Part shown: positions 1 through 8,639 of the stretch, one piece after another
How positions within the stretch are numbered: the stretch's first letter is position 1
How the letters are laid out: every line of letters starts with the position of its first letter
NCBI GenBank assembly: GCA_015232315.1
Contig: JADFZZ010000003.1
Coordinates: forward strand, 286,275 to 340,684
Direction: 5' to 3'
DNA: 54,410 nucleotides
Source of the DNA: SAR324 cluster bacterium
GTDB taxonomy: Bacteria > SAR324 > NAC60-12
Translations under genes and position numbers: made by a program
The notes under the pieces: generated by a model
What the model saw: only the letters and a program-made list of their open reading frames with translations
Databases searched by the model: none
Told to the model about the DNA's origin: nothing

Positions 1-2074
1 TAGGTTGGCTGTTGAGTCTAACCGTAAAGGTGGCTGTTCCTCCTGCTTCGGTGGTGTTGGCACTGATGGTTGAGACGGTTAGTCCCGCGGTGTCATTATC
101 GGTGTTGGTCACACTGACACTGCTTGCCGATAGCGTCTTGTATCCGCTGGTATCTGACGTGCTTCCTGAATTGACAGTCACGGAAATGGTATAACTTTGG
201 TTTCCATCAACGATATTGTCATCCACACCTGTGACGGTGATGGTTTGAGTGGCGTTATAGTTTGAGCTGGTGAACGTCAATGTTGACGCCGAAACCGTAC
301 CTTCTGCTGTATTGGAACTGGCAATCGTCAGTACAACATCGGCGGTGGGCTGGCTGTTGAGTTTGACGGTAAATGTAGCGGTTCCACTGGCTTCGGTGGT
401 GTTGCCGCTGATAGTCGAAACGGTGAGTCCCGCGGTGTCATTATCGGTGTTGATAACTGTGACATCACCTGGATTGAGTTTATTGTAATTGGTATCAGTG
501 CTGGTGATGTCATCTAACTCAATCGTATAGGATTGATTGCCATCCTGCACGTTGTCATTAACCCCGGTGACAGTGACTGTTTGACTGGCATTCCAGTTAG
601 TGGTTGTGAAGGTTAATGAAGAAACCGATGGTGTGCCTTCAGTAGTATCCTTGCTGGAAACCGGAATTGTTACTGTTTCGGTTGGCTGTGAATTCAATAC
701 TACCGTAAAAGTGGCGGTTCCACTAGCTTCGGTGGTATTTCCAGAGATGGTACTGACAGTCACTCCCGCAGTATCGTTGTCAGTGTTGGTGACGGTAACA
801 TCATCAGGGTTCAGGCCAGAATAGTTGACATCCTGACTGACCGCGGCCCCAACAATGATTTTATAAGACTGACTGCCATCCTGAACATTATCATCCACTC
901 CGGTTACTGTAACTGTCTGATTAGCATTCCAGTTTGCTGATGTAAAAGTCAGTGAGGTGGGGGATATGGTACCTTCCGTGGAATCATTGCTGGATAAGCC
1001 GATCTGGACATCACTTTCAGGTTGGCTGTTTAGTTTGACAGTAAACGTGGCTGTACCTTTGCCTTCAGTCGTATTTTGACTGATAGCACTGACTGAAAAT
1101 CCTGCCGTTTCATCATCAATATTTTTGACCGCGACTTTTTTTTCAATAAGACTGATGTAGTTAGGATCAACCGTCGAAGAAATTGCGATCGTGATGGTGT
1201 ATGAAACATTTCCATCTTTGACATCGTCATTAACGCCTGTCACTGTGACCAATTGGGGCGCATTGAAATTGACCTGGGTGAACGTCAGCGTTTCAGGCTG
1301 AACAGTTCCTTCGGTTTTATCTGAACTGGCAACTGAAAGTATGACAGTGCTTGCAGGTTCAGATTTCAAGGATACCGAGAATGTCGCTGAACCGCCAGCC
1401 TCTGTGGTGTCTCCAGAAATAGTTGTGACAGTTATTCCCGCATTCACCAGTCCCACACTTTCCAATGTGTTTCCCAGATGATCCATTGCAACTGAAGCTG
1501 AAACGAGCTCAGCCTTACCGCCAGTATTCTGGGTGGTGGCTGCCACAACAGACACTATGGATTTTACAATTTCATTATTTCCGAAAGTTTCAGGATCCAT
1601 GCTGAAATCAATACTTTGGCCATTGGATACTATGGCTTGAGCTGTTTCAGTTGATACTGTAATCCCGTTCGTGGGGTCACCATCTGCATCCATTGTTTGT
1701 AAAAATCGGGCAATATTAATAACTGCTGGATGGGTAGATGAACCATTTTCTACCAGATCTACCGGAGTTACTTCTGATTTTCCGGGTCCCTCTCCAATCA
1801 CAATGTTGCCAATATAAAATTTAACAGGATCTCCCTCAAGAAATCTGAAGGTTCCTGCTGAATCGGTTATTCCTGAAAAAGGATCTGCCTCAAAATTGAT
1901 TCCGCTGACAGCCGCATCCAGAAAAAGACCTGTTTTTATCTCCGGGACTGAACCAATAGGAGCTGTTTCAAGTTCACTTTCCTGGAGTTCCATGCTTCCG
2001 CAGGAAACAACGATCAAAGCAAACATCAATGAAAAAAGTCGGATGAGCGTGTGGATTATTGAAGGCATAGTCAT
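1..2074 (-). CDS. Calx-beta-type repeat surface lipoprotein (C-terminus beyond window)
   Basis: The minus strand is open from an ATG at 2074 (second in-frame ATG at 2068) to the window edge, so at least 691 residues are present and the C-terminus is missing. The N-terminus is a hydrophobic signal ending in a lipobox (IVVSC), which predicts a lipidated, surface or outer-membrane protein. Next comes a roughly 180-residue domain with GITDSAGTFRF and a dyad NGITVSTET, then at least four tandem repeats of about 110-114 residues. Each repeat carries the motifs TTEASGTATFTV, LNSQP, SLTFT..NWNA.QTVTVTGV(D/N)D and NTDNDTAG, the pattern of Calx-beta/cadherin-like adhesion domains. No ribosome binding site is obvious. 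The gene lies 49 bp downstream of the exported protein ending at 2124 and may be co-transcribed with it. Function in adhesion or Ca2+ binding is inferred from the family. Confidence 0.85.
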   Translation of the reverse strand, partial: MTMPSIIHTLIRLFSLMFALIVVSCGSMELQESELETAPIGSVPEIKTGLFLDAAVSGINFEADPFSGITDSAGTFRFLEGDPVKFYIGNIVIGEGPGKSEVTPVDLVENGSSTHPAVINIARFLQTMDADGDPTNGITVSTETAQAIVSNGQSIDFSMDPETFGNNEIVKSIVSVVAATTQNTGGKAELVSASVAMDHLGNTLESVGLVNAGITVTTISGDTTEAGGSATFSVSLKSEPASTVILSVASSDKTEGTVQPETLTFTQVNFNAPQLVTVTGVNDDVKDGNVSYTITIAISSTVDPNYISLIEKKVAVKNIDDETAGFSVSAISQNTTEGKGTATFTVKLNSQPESDVQIGLSSNDSTEGTISPTSLTFTSANWNANQTVTVTGVDDNVQDGSQSYKIIVGAAVSQDVNYSGLNPDDVTVTNTDNDTAGVTVSTISGNTTEASGTATFTVVLNSQPTETVTIPVSSKDTTEGTPSVSSLTFTTTNWNASQTVTVTGVNDNVQDGNQSYTIELDDITSTDTNYNKLNPGDVTVINTDNDTAGLTVSTISGNTTEASGTATFTVKLNSQPTADVVLTIASSNTAEGTVSASTLTFTSSNYNATQTITVTGVDDNIVDGNQSYTISVTVNSGSTSDTSGYKTLSASSVSVTNTDNDTAGLTVSTISANTTEAGGTATFTVRLNSQP

Positions 2075-2123
2075 GATGAGGAAAAGGTTGAATTTAACGA
2101 ACAGAAGATTTCAGGTTTTAAAC

Positions 2124-3131
2124 TCAGAATTTTTTATGCAAGGAAAACATAAAGTTGTCTGAACCATTCCAGGCGATCGCTGTTGACCAGGAGGGATTCC
2201 GGTGCATTTGCTGTGCAGTTGAATCATCAGGAGATGACAACAATAGATAGGCCTCCCAGCCCACAAACAGAAGCGTTGCCAGATCAAGCATCTGAACCGT
2301 GGATTTCAGTCCAGTCATTTTGGACTGATTGCTTTTGTATTTATTTTCATAAAAATCCCGGTTTTCCTGGGTGGTGGCGGCTTCATAATTTCGCTGGAGA
2401 ACTCCATTTTCCTTAGAGAGATCGTTGTATTGAGTTGCTGTTGATTGAGAGGTGAGTCCGGTCATTCCTGCCAGACTGATGGCCGTCACATGCCACCAGA
2501 ATCTTGATCCTGAAGACGCGGAAGGCGTTTCAGGTTCTGCTTGCGGTTGAACAACTGGTTGTGGTTGCTGTTTGGGTTTGGTGGCTTGGGCAACTGATGG
2601 TGGGGGTACAGGTTTCTCATTTGAGACTTCAACTCCGGCTTTGCTGATCAACAATGCAACAAGTTGATCCACCCGATTGTTCAACTCCCGGGTGCCGCAG
2701 TTTTCACAATAATCGCTTTCTACGGTCTTTTTTTCCAGATCCACCAGGGTCAACGTCAACTGGGTATCCCCCCCTTCCCTAAGAATTTGTAGCACAAACA
2801 GGTTTTCCACCTGCAGGATTTCCTGAATCTTGCGGATACACTGTTCTTCTGTGCAGGCCTGTTCCTGTAAGGATTCAAAAGCGGCTTCCTGCGCCTCAAG
2901 AAATTGATTTTGAGAAATCAGGTCAAAATAGGTGGAAAGTTTGGTCAGAAAACTGTTGAAAATAATTTGCTGCTGAACCTGCGAGACTTCACCGAGAACC
3001 GCAACCGGTGAAACCGCGGCTGGTGGCTTGTTCTGCGCCTGACTGACTGACGCAATCGAAAGAATCAGGGCTGTCAGAAGGAATTTTTTTATGGTTCTAA
3101 AATTGATTGAAGCTTGAATGAAAAAAATCAT
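2124..3131 (-). CDS. exported protein with TolB/CsgG-like N-terminal domain
   Basis: 335 residues. An N-terminal signal peptide (KKFLLTALILSIASVSQA, residues about 15-32) predicts export. Residues 40-175 show alternating short strands and helices with VAVLGEV, a Cys pair around ACTEEQC and CENC, and LTLTLVDLEKKTV. I associate this pattern with TolB/CsgG/LpoB-like periplasmic domains, but it is not diagnostic. A Pro/Gln-rich linker follows (residues about 180-215), then a predicted amphipathic or coiled region and a hydrophobic helix (LATLLFVGWEAYLLLSS) near the C-terminus. The gene precedes the Calx-beta lipoprotein on the same strand. Start chosen as the only Met before the signal peptide; no strong ribosome binding site is seen. 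No specific function can be assigned. Confidence 0.75.
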   Translation of the reverse strand: MIFFIQASINFRTIKKFLLTALILSIASVSQAQNKPPAAVSPVAVLGEVSQVQQQIIFNSFLTKLSTYFDLISQNQFLEAQEAAFESLQEQACTEEQCIRKIQEILQVENLFVLQILREGGDTQLTLTLVDLEKKTVESDYCENCGTRELNNRVDQLVALLISKAGVEVSNEKPVPPPSVAQATKPKQQPQPVVQPQAEPETPSASSGSRFWWHVTAISLAGMTGLTSQSTATQYNDLSKENGVLQRNYEAATTQENRDFYENKYKSNQSKMTGLKSTVQMLDLATLLFVGWEAYLLLSSPDDSTAQQMHRNPSWSTAIAWNGSDNFMFSLHKKF

Positions 3132-3429
3132 AGCTCATTTATGGCGGGAGATGCTGAAAATCTTCAAATAATTTTTCAGAGACTATTTATTTTCGAAAAG
3201 TTTACAAGTTTCTTTTACCACAAATTCTTTTTTGAACTTTCTAATTTCAGGGTTGTTTTCCTTGAAATGCGGAACTATAATTGGCCAATTGTGAGTTTTT
3301 CAGATCAAATTCTGAAAAGTTTTATGAGGATTCTCACTATAAAAAACTGTTTTTAACAAGACTGTTGACGAAGGCCACAGGAATCTGTTAGGAACAAAAT
3401 TCAAGAATAACTTTAACCTACAGGTGTTT

Positions 3430-4050
3430 ATGAAATTTTTTATCTATCCCAAGGATGAACCCAAAAAAGAAGATACTTTTCAGGCAAAAGACTTTGAAAT
3501 ATCTCCTGAAGTATTTCTGAAAACCCGAAGAAATTCTCAAAAACCCTATGTCTTTGATTTGAGACCACAAGCTGAGTATAATTCAGACCATCTTCCCGGA
3601 GCGTATTCACTTCCGCTGGAGCATCTTGAAAGTAATATTTATCAAATGCCCTACAACGGAGATATCCTGCTTTATGGCGGGACAGCGGGCGAAACCCTTG
3701 AAGCGGCTAAACTACTGTATGAAAATGGTTTCGACAGTTTTGGCTACACTGAATCGTATGACATACTGAAAGATGCTCTCAAAGCTTCTACTGAGGATGT
3801 CCGGTTGATGGATTTGCCTGAAGAACAGCGTGCTGGAATCATTGAGGATATTCTGGACAACAAGATCCGTCCCGCTCTGGCTTCAGATGGTGGAGGTCTG
3901 AGCGTGCTGAACATTGATGGAAATCAGGTGTTTGTGGAGTATCATGGTGCCTGTGGATCCTGTCCCAGTTCAACATCGGGCACCCTCAAATTCATTGAAA
4001 GCCAGCTCACCATATCGCTCAATCATGATATGCAGGTGATTCCAGCCTGA
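3430..4050 (+). CDS. degenerate rhodanese domain fused to NifU C-terminal domain
   Basis: 206 residues from ATG 3430 (AGG of CAGGTGTTT lies just upstream; an in-frame GTG at 3424 is an alternative). Residues about 20-110 have the rhodanese fold signature (YVFDLRPQAEYNSDHLPGA, then DILLYGGTAGETLEAAKLL). The position of the usual catalytic Cys after the ILLY strand is Gly, so sulfurtransferase chemistry is unlikely. Residues about 130-206 match the NifU C-terminal (Nfu) domain: IRPALASDGGGLSVLNIDG and the Fe-S cluster ligating motif CGSCPSS. Nfu proteins carry or deliver Fe-S clusters in the cytoplasm. The dead rhodanese may act as a docking or sulfur-sensing module; that is inference. No isc or suf genes are adjacent. 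Confidence 0.85.
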   Translation: MKFFIYPKDEPKKEDTFQAKDFEISPEVFLKTRRNSQKPYVFDLRPQAEYNSDHLPGAYSLPLEHLESNIYQMPYNGDILLYGGTAGETLEAAKLLYENGFDSFGYTESYDILKDALKASTEDVRLMDLPEEQRAGIIEDILDNKIRPALASDGGGLSVLNIDGNQVFVEYHGACGSCPSSTSGTLKFIESQLTISLNHDMQVIPA

Positions 4051-4104
4051 TTTGCCTGAGGGACAATCCTGTCCAGGCAACTCTCTACCGTCGAGGAGTA
4101 ATAA

Positions 4105-4142
4105 CCAAGGCGATCGCAGGAAAAAACATACCGGAATTGTTG
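4105..4142 (+). repeat. dispersed short repeat, copy A
   Basis: About 38 bp beginning CCAAGGCGATCGCAGGAAAA and ending CCGGAATTGTTG. It matches 7036-7074 in the same orientation at roughly 80 percent identity with one indel. Both copies lie in non-coding DNA beside a gene start or stop. Confidence 0.5.
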
Positions 4143-4165
4143 TTGTAACAAATTATTCCGAAGAC

Positions 4166-4238
4166 GGTAGCATCGGGTTACGTCCCGATGAAATTACACA
4201 GATTTGTCGCCCTCCCCGGGACGTAACCCGGGGCTACC
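4166..4238. repeat. imperfect inverted repeat (REP-like hairpin)
   Basis: Arms of 22 bp at 4166-4187 and 4217-4238 are reverse complements apart from two mismatches (GGTAGCATCGGGTTACGTCC against the complement of GGACGTAACCCGGGGCTACC). They are separated by 29 bp. The element occupies the 250-bp gap between the NifU-fusion gene and the next gene. Its GC-rich arms stand out from the flanks, and it resembles intergenic palindromic elements rather than a terminator, since no T-run follows. Confidence 0.8.
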
Positions 4239-4304
4239 ATTTCCGGGAGCTTCTTTTCCGGTTTTAGCCTAACCCGTTTGTATAACATCTTTCAGGACAG
4301 TCTT

Positions 4305-4901
4305 ATGAACCGTTTTTCCACCTTGTGTGACTCCTACAATTCCTATCTGACAGATGCTGCAAACTATCATGAAGATTGTGCCAGAATGCTGGATAAACTC
4401 CGTTATATGTTTCTGGCTTATCTGGAATGCGATCAGGATGCGGTGATCTTCCGCTCTGCCAAGCCCGCTGAACAGGGTGCCAAAAATGAGCCGCCCCCAC
4501 CTCCTGTGGTTGGTCCGCAGGCTAAACCTCTCATGAGTTTTGGGGATGGCGGATTCTGGAATGTTTTGCTGGTGATTTTTCTACCTCAATCCACCGAGCC
4601 TCAAAAAAAAGGCACCGTGTGGTTTCGTTTGAATATCAAGAAAAGCAAACTGGATCAGGATTTTTTTACAATTAAAATTATCGCGCCCCCCCTTGACAGC
4701 ACGCCCATTGAAAGGAAAATCTCACAAGATTCATTTGACAAGACAGGGAAGGAACTATGTGACTGGATGTATCATGAGGCTGTGCATCTGTATCAGAATT
4801 CGTTTCAAACCCTGCTTGCGGAAGGAACCCAACGAATCGGTTTTCAGATGCAGGAAATTGAAGAAGCGCTTCCACAAAAACTGGAACACCTCATGTCATA
4901 A
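4305..4901 (+). CDS. hypothetical cytoplasmic protein
   Basis: 198 residues from ATG 4305, chosen because AGGAC lies about 8 bp upstream; an in-frame TTG at 4278 is less likely. The N-terminal third is helical and acidic (NYHEDCARMLDKLRYMFLAYLE). A Pro-rich linker follows (EPPPPPVVGPQAKP, residues about 65-80), then an alpha/beta region and a C-terminal helix (ELCDWMYHEAVHLYQNSFQTL). There is no signal peptide or membrane segment. The HEAVHLYQ string superficially resembles a zinc-protease helix but lacks the HExxH spacing. I do not recognise a family. The stop overlaps the convergent RCC1 gene by 6 bp. Confidence 0.65.
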   Translation: MNRFSTLCDSYNSYLTDAANYHEDCARMLDKLRYMFLAYLECDQDAVIFRSAKPAEQGAKNEPPPPPVVGPQAKPLMSFGDGGFWNVLLVIFLPQSTEPQKKGTVWFRLNIKKSKLDQDFFTIKIIAPPLDSTPIERKISQDSFDKTGKELCDWMYHEAVHLYQNSFQTLLAEGTQRIGFQMQEIEEALPQKLEHLMS

Positions 4902-7010
4902 TCCAGTCACACTGACGGGCGTGTTTTGCTGGCTGGTTTGTCCATTTCCCAACCGCCCCTGAGCGCCTGCTCCCCAGCATTGAATCCCGCCACTGGAAAG
5001 CACCGCACAGGTGTGAGAGTCTCCAGCCTCAACATGAACCGCGGAAGTTATACCTGATACCGTTACCGGGATATTGCTGGAACTGGCGATGCCATCACCC
5101 AATTGACCTGAGGTCCCATCCCCCCAGCATTTGACAAGACTGTCACTGGTTCTGGCACAACTGTGCTTATCTCCCAAAGATAACTGGATGGCATTGGTCA
5201 GGTTCAAAACATCCACTGGACTATTCTGCTGAGTGTTGGCTCCATTTCCCAACTGGCCTGAACTTCCATCTCCCCAGCATTTGACCAAACCTGTCAACAA
5301 CAGCGCGCAACTGTGATTGTTTCCTACCGCGATTTGTTTGCTATCAGGCAGATCGGTCACAGCGACAGGCACGCCTGAAAGACTGGCATTGCCATTTCCC
5401 AGTTGCCCTGATGAACCCTGTCCCCAGCACCTGACAAGTCCGCTACTCAACAAGGCACACGCATGATCAAATCCCGCGGAAATCTGTGATGCGCTGGTAA
5501 TGCCGCTGACTGTCACGGCCGTGGATGAATTGCTTAAATTGCTGTCTCCCAGTTGCCCTGATCCGCCGGCACCCCAGCATTGAACAGAACCTGAAGAGAG
5601 AACGGCGCAAGTATGAGTGCTTCCTCCTGAAATATCAGCCACTCCTGTAACATTGCTAACAGCTACCGGGGTGTATTGAGAAACAGAAAGACCATTCCCC
5701 AATTGTCCATTCCCGCCTTCGCCCCAGCATTTTGCTGTTCCAGAACTGAGTCTGGCACAGGCATGAGATGCTCCTGTTCCGAGGGATGAGGCTGATGTGA
5801 TGTCCAGAACCTGGATGGGCGTTGTGAGAAACGTGGTTCCGCCATATCCCAGTTGTCCGGAACCACTGTTTCCCCAGCATTTGACATAACCCGTGTTCAA
5901 CAGCGCGCAGGAAAAGCTGCTTCCAAGGGATAGGATCGGAAGTTGATAACTGATAGACGCACTGGCCGCGGAAGTCATGTTGTCAGCAGCATCCTTGAAC
6001 CAGGCATAGACCGTGAGGGTGCCATTGCCTGACAGCAGGTATGAAACATCTGTAGAAAATGAAGTTGATTCTGTGGTGCTGACCCATCCGGCAGACGAAC
6101 CCGAAGGAGTCGTTGAGGATGTTGAAATGTAATAGGCCGTTATACCGATATTGTCCGTTGCTGACAGCGTTAGCGTGACTGCCAGATCGGTAGTTGTAGA
6201 ACTGCCTTTATTAATGGAAATAGTCGGATTTGTGGGTGACGTGGTATCGGGAATGTACTGGATATTGTCGGAGGCAACCTTGGAAACATTTCCGGCTGCA
6301 TCACTGAACCATGCATAAACACGCTGGGAACCATTGACATTCAGCGTGTAAGAGATTGTTGTAGAAAAATGAATGGCTGAGGTGACAGATACCCACCCTG
6401 ATTTTGTGATGGCTGGAGTGTCCGGACTTTCAGAAATATAATAACCTGTAACACCCACATCATCACTGGCCGTCAAGGTCAGGGTTACCCGGAGCGAATT
6501 GGTGGTTTCATTACCAGCGTTGATAGACACATAGGGAGTGTTGGGAGCTGTCAGATCAGTACTGACACCCACTCCACCAGCAGTACTGCCCACTGAACTG
6601 CTTCCACCTTCAACCACTGTTACCACCAATTTAGTCCTGTCTTTTTTAGTACTGCTACCTCTATCTGACATTTTGGATTTGATTGAAGGTTCAGTTTTGA
6701 CAACTATTTCATACTCAAAACTCCCAACAACCTGCTTGGTGAGTCGGCAGAGATATTTTCCATTGCAATCCACAACAGGCAGACTGTTTTCCCTCCAGAT
6801 GATGTCATCATAGACCGACTCTGAAGCATCCAGAATATATTCCTGTCCAACTGTGATCGTATCGCCTGGAGAAACACTTAGAACCGCTTTTGGGGGTTCA
6901 TCATTTTCACATCCGGCAACAATCAAAATCAGAATCCATAAACAGATTTTCAACCATGTCCTGTAGCTGACTTTGAATTTTTCTGAAGTCTTTGTTCCTG
7001 GGTGTAGCAT
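4896..7010 (-). CDS. RCC1-repeat (seven-bladed beta-propeller) lipoprotein
   Basis: 704 residues. Start set at ATG 7010 because GTAGGAG lies 5-7 bp upstream; the longer in-frame extension to 7091 runs over repeat DNA and would bury the signal peptide. A hydrophobic signal ends in a lipobox (LIVAGC). A PKD/Ig-like segment follows (residues about 20-120), then two copies of a roughly 95-residue Ig-like module containing NPTISINKGSSTTT or its variant, ATDNIGITAYYIS and VYAWFKDAADN. The C-terminal half holds seven RCC1 units of about 50 residues, each with CWG..xxGQLG (for example VKCWGNSGSGQLGYG and VRCWGQGSSGQLGNG), matching a closed seven-blade propeller. Likely an outer-membrane-anchored extracellular binding protein; the ligand is unknown. 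Confidence 0.88.
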   Translation of the reverse strand: MLHPGTKTSEKFKVSYRTWLKICLWILILIVAGCENDEPPKAVLSVSPGDTITVGQEYILDASESVYDDIIWRENSLPVVDCNGKYLCRLTKQVVGSFEYEIVVKTEPSIKSKMSDRGSSTKKDRTKLVVTVVEGGSSSVGSTAGGVGVSTDLTAPNTPYVSINAGNETTNSLRVTLTLTASDDVGVTGYYISESPDTPAITKSGWVSVTSAIHFSTTISYTLNVNGSQRVYAWFSDAAGNVSKVASDNIQYIPDTTSPTNPTISINKGSSTTTDLAVTLTLSATDNIGITAYYISTSSTTPSGSSAGWVSTTESTSFSTDVSYLLSGNGTLTVYAWFKDAADNMTSAASASISYQLPILSLGSSFSCALLNTGYVKCWGNSGSGQLGYGGTTFLTTPIQVLDITSASSLGTGASHACARLSSGTAKCWGEGGNGQLGNGLSVSQYTPVAVSNVTGVADISGGSTHTCAVLSSGSVQCWGAGGSGQLGDSNLSNSSTAVTVSGITSASQISAGFDHACALLSSGLVRCWGQGSSGQLGNGNASLSGVPVAVTDLPDSKQIAVGNNHSCALLLTGLVKCWGDGSSGQLGNGANTQQNSPVDVLNLTNAIQLSLGDKHSCARTSDSLVKCWGDGTSGQLGDGIASSSNIPVTVSGITSAVHVEAGDSHTCAVLSSGGIQCWGAGAQGRLGNGQTSQQNTPVSVTGL

Positions 7011-7035
7011 GGTCACTCCTACAGAAGTTAATATT

Positions 7036-7074
7036 CCAGGGCGATTGCCGGAAGTATACATACCAGAATTGTTG
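7036..7074 (+). repeat. dispersed short repeat, copy B
   Basis: About 39 bp starting CCAGGGCGATTGCCGGAAGT and ending AGAATTGTTG. It is partner to 4105-4142 and sits just upstream of the chosen start of the RCC1 lipoprotein, which supports treating this stretch as non-coding. Confidence 0.5.
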
Positions 7075-7172
7075 CCATTCCTAAAGAACATAGAGTCAAA
7101 AAGCTGAAATTTGGTTTGTCATCAATTTTCAATTAAGAACCGCAAAGAATAACGGCTCAAAATCAACAGCGT

Positions 7173-8309
7173 CTAACTTTCTGATTCAGCGCGTTTCAAG
7201 TCATGCTGAACGGATTCGTCCAGTGGTTGTGTTATCGGTAAAATATCCTGAATGTCCGCATTGGTGTATTTTTTATGATAGAGACCCACAAAAATTAAAA
7301 ACAGCGATATGATCAACGGCCCATAAAAAATCCCTGTAATTCCAAAGCCTGCCATTCCACCCATGATGCTTAAAAACACCAGCACAGAATTGATCTGGAC
7401 CCTGTTTCCCACAAACCATGCCTTGAACCAGTTTTCAACCAGCAAAGCAATGAGTGAGCAATATATAAACAATCCAATGGATGCGGTATGCTGATCCATG
7501 ATCCACAGATAGATGCAGGCAGGAATGTAAATAATTGAAATTCCCAACAAGGGGATGAAGGCCAGAATCACCATGGCACTGGTCCATAACACAATAGAGT
7601 TGATTCCCGCAAACCAGAAACCGATCCCTGCGCCAATGCCCTGAATCAGGCCGCCGATTCCGTTTCCTGCCAGCGTGACGAAGTTCATCTGATTGAATTT
7701 TTCAATCATCAATTCCTCTTCATCATCCGGCATTGGTGACAATGCCAGAAAAAACTCTTTCACCCGCTGATCTTCTGAAAGCAAGGCATAAATGATCACC
7801 AGCATCAAAGCAAAATGAAGCAGAAAGGTGAACATATTGGAAATCCACGAGTTGAGTGTTCCCAATACAAGCCGTCCCACGTCCTGTGAAAACTTGAGAA
7901 CGAGTTCTTTGATGGATTCAAAATTATAGTCAATTCCTGCCATTCCGATCATTTTTTTCACAATATCCGGTACATAATCCCCGTCAAACATGATTTTTCT
8001 GATCGTTTCCTCATTCATGTATTGATTGATATACTGAAACAGCACAACAGCTTCTTCCGAAAGCTTGATAATCAGGTAGATCGCTGGAATAAGCACCGAT
8101 AGCACAATGATGAAGCACACGATGGCTGAGGCTGTTTTAGGTTTTTTCCAACGGGATTCCAGCGAGGATTTGAGTGGATGAAATACTCCTGTGAGAATTC
8201 CAGCAAACAAAAGGGAATGGGCAAACGGCAATATCATATAACCAATCAGACCGATCAGTATAATATAGCATAAAATAAAAACGGCATTGGAATGATTAGT
8301 ATCTTCCAT
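7173..8309 (-). CDS. AI-2E family (PerM/YdiK-type) membrane permease
   Basis: 378 residues with about eight hydrophobic segments: a pair at residues 10-55, one at 60-85, one near 150-185, and a dense group from 205 to 350. The central soluble part (residues 90-150) is charged, as in the family. The C-terminal block with LAFIPLLGISIIYIPACIYLW and FGITGIFYGPLIISLFLIFVGLY is typical of AI-2E/DUF20 transporters. Members are implicated in autoinducer-2 export or Na+/H+ antiport; the substrate here is unknown. GGAGGATTTAAT directly upstream of ATG 8309 is a good ribosome binding site. Transcribed alone, divergently from the gene at 8640. Confidence 0.9.
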   Translation of the reverse strand: MEDTNHSNAVFILCYIILIGLIGYMILPFAHSLLFAGILTGVFHPLKSSLESRWKKPKTASAIVCFIIVLSVLIPAIYLIIKLSEEAVVLFQYINQYMNEETIRKIMFDGDYVPDIVKKMIGMAGIDYNFESIKELVLKFSQDVGRLVLGTLNSWISNMFTFLLHFALMLVIIYALLSEDQRVKEFFLALSPMPDDEEELMIEKFNQMNFVTLAGNGIGGLIQGIGAGIGFWFAGINSIVLWTSAMVILAFIPLLGISIIYIPACIYLWIMDQHTASIGLFIYCSLIALLVENWFKAWFVGNRVQINSVLVFLSIMGGMAGFGITGIFYGPLIISLFLIFVGLYHKKYTNADIQDILPITQPLDESVQHDLKRAESES

Positions 8310-8639
8310 ATTAAATCCTCCATGATAATTGAACGAGTGACTCTTGTAGAGACGTAATCTCAGACATCCCCGATAAATCGCAAACCGGGCGGAAAATCAA
8401 TGATCAATTTTTTGACCCATGGGCGAAAAATGTGATCAATCCCTCCTGATTGTGTATAACCTCCTGACAACAGTGAGACAAGGATAAATTTTTGTGGAGA
8501 TTGAATTTAAAATTGAGTAACACTCTGTGTGTCGATTCCTGGTTCTAAGGAACGTTCAAAAAATACGCAGAGCTTCGCCTGATGGATAATGCCCCCACGG
8601 AAAGTAGGGCCTTTTACAACAGATTGACTGAATATTCCC
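8310..8639. other. 330-bp divergent intergenic region
   Basis: It lies between the AI-2E permease (minus) and the barrel protein (plus). It contains the permease ribosome binding site near its left edge and should hold both promoters. No convincing -35/-10 pair, hairpin or small gene was found. Confidence 0.5.

Noticed and set aside
12-824. Plus-strand open frames of 60-74 codons at the left edge
   Set aside because: They are antisense to the continuous Calx-beta reading frame; their repetitive look comes from the repeats on the other strand.
1-1440. Regularly spaced repeats that could suggest a CRISPR or satellite array
   Set aside because: The period is about 340 bp, the units diverge, and they translate into about 110-residue domains in one open frame.
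4100-4125. GCGATCGC octamer as a cyanobacterial HIP1 site
   Set aside because: It occurs only a few times in the window, and gene content does not suggest a cyanobacterium.
4052-4267. 71-codon frame after the NifU fusion
   Set aside because: It is made of the inverted repeat and dispersed repeat DNA, with no ribosome binding site or protein family features.
4780-4815. HEAVHLYQ in the hypothetical protein as a zinc-protease motif
   Set aside because: The spacing is HExxH-like only by a mismatch (the second His is one position off, with no distal Glu pattern).
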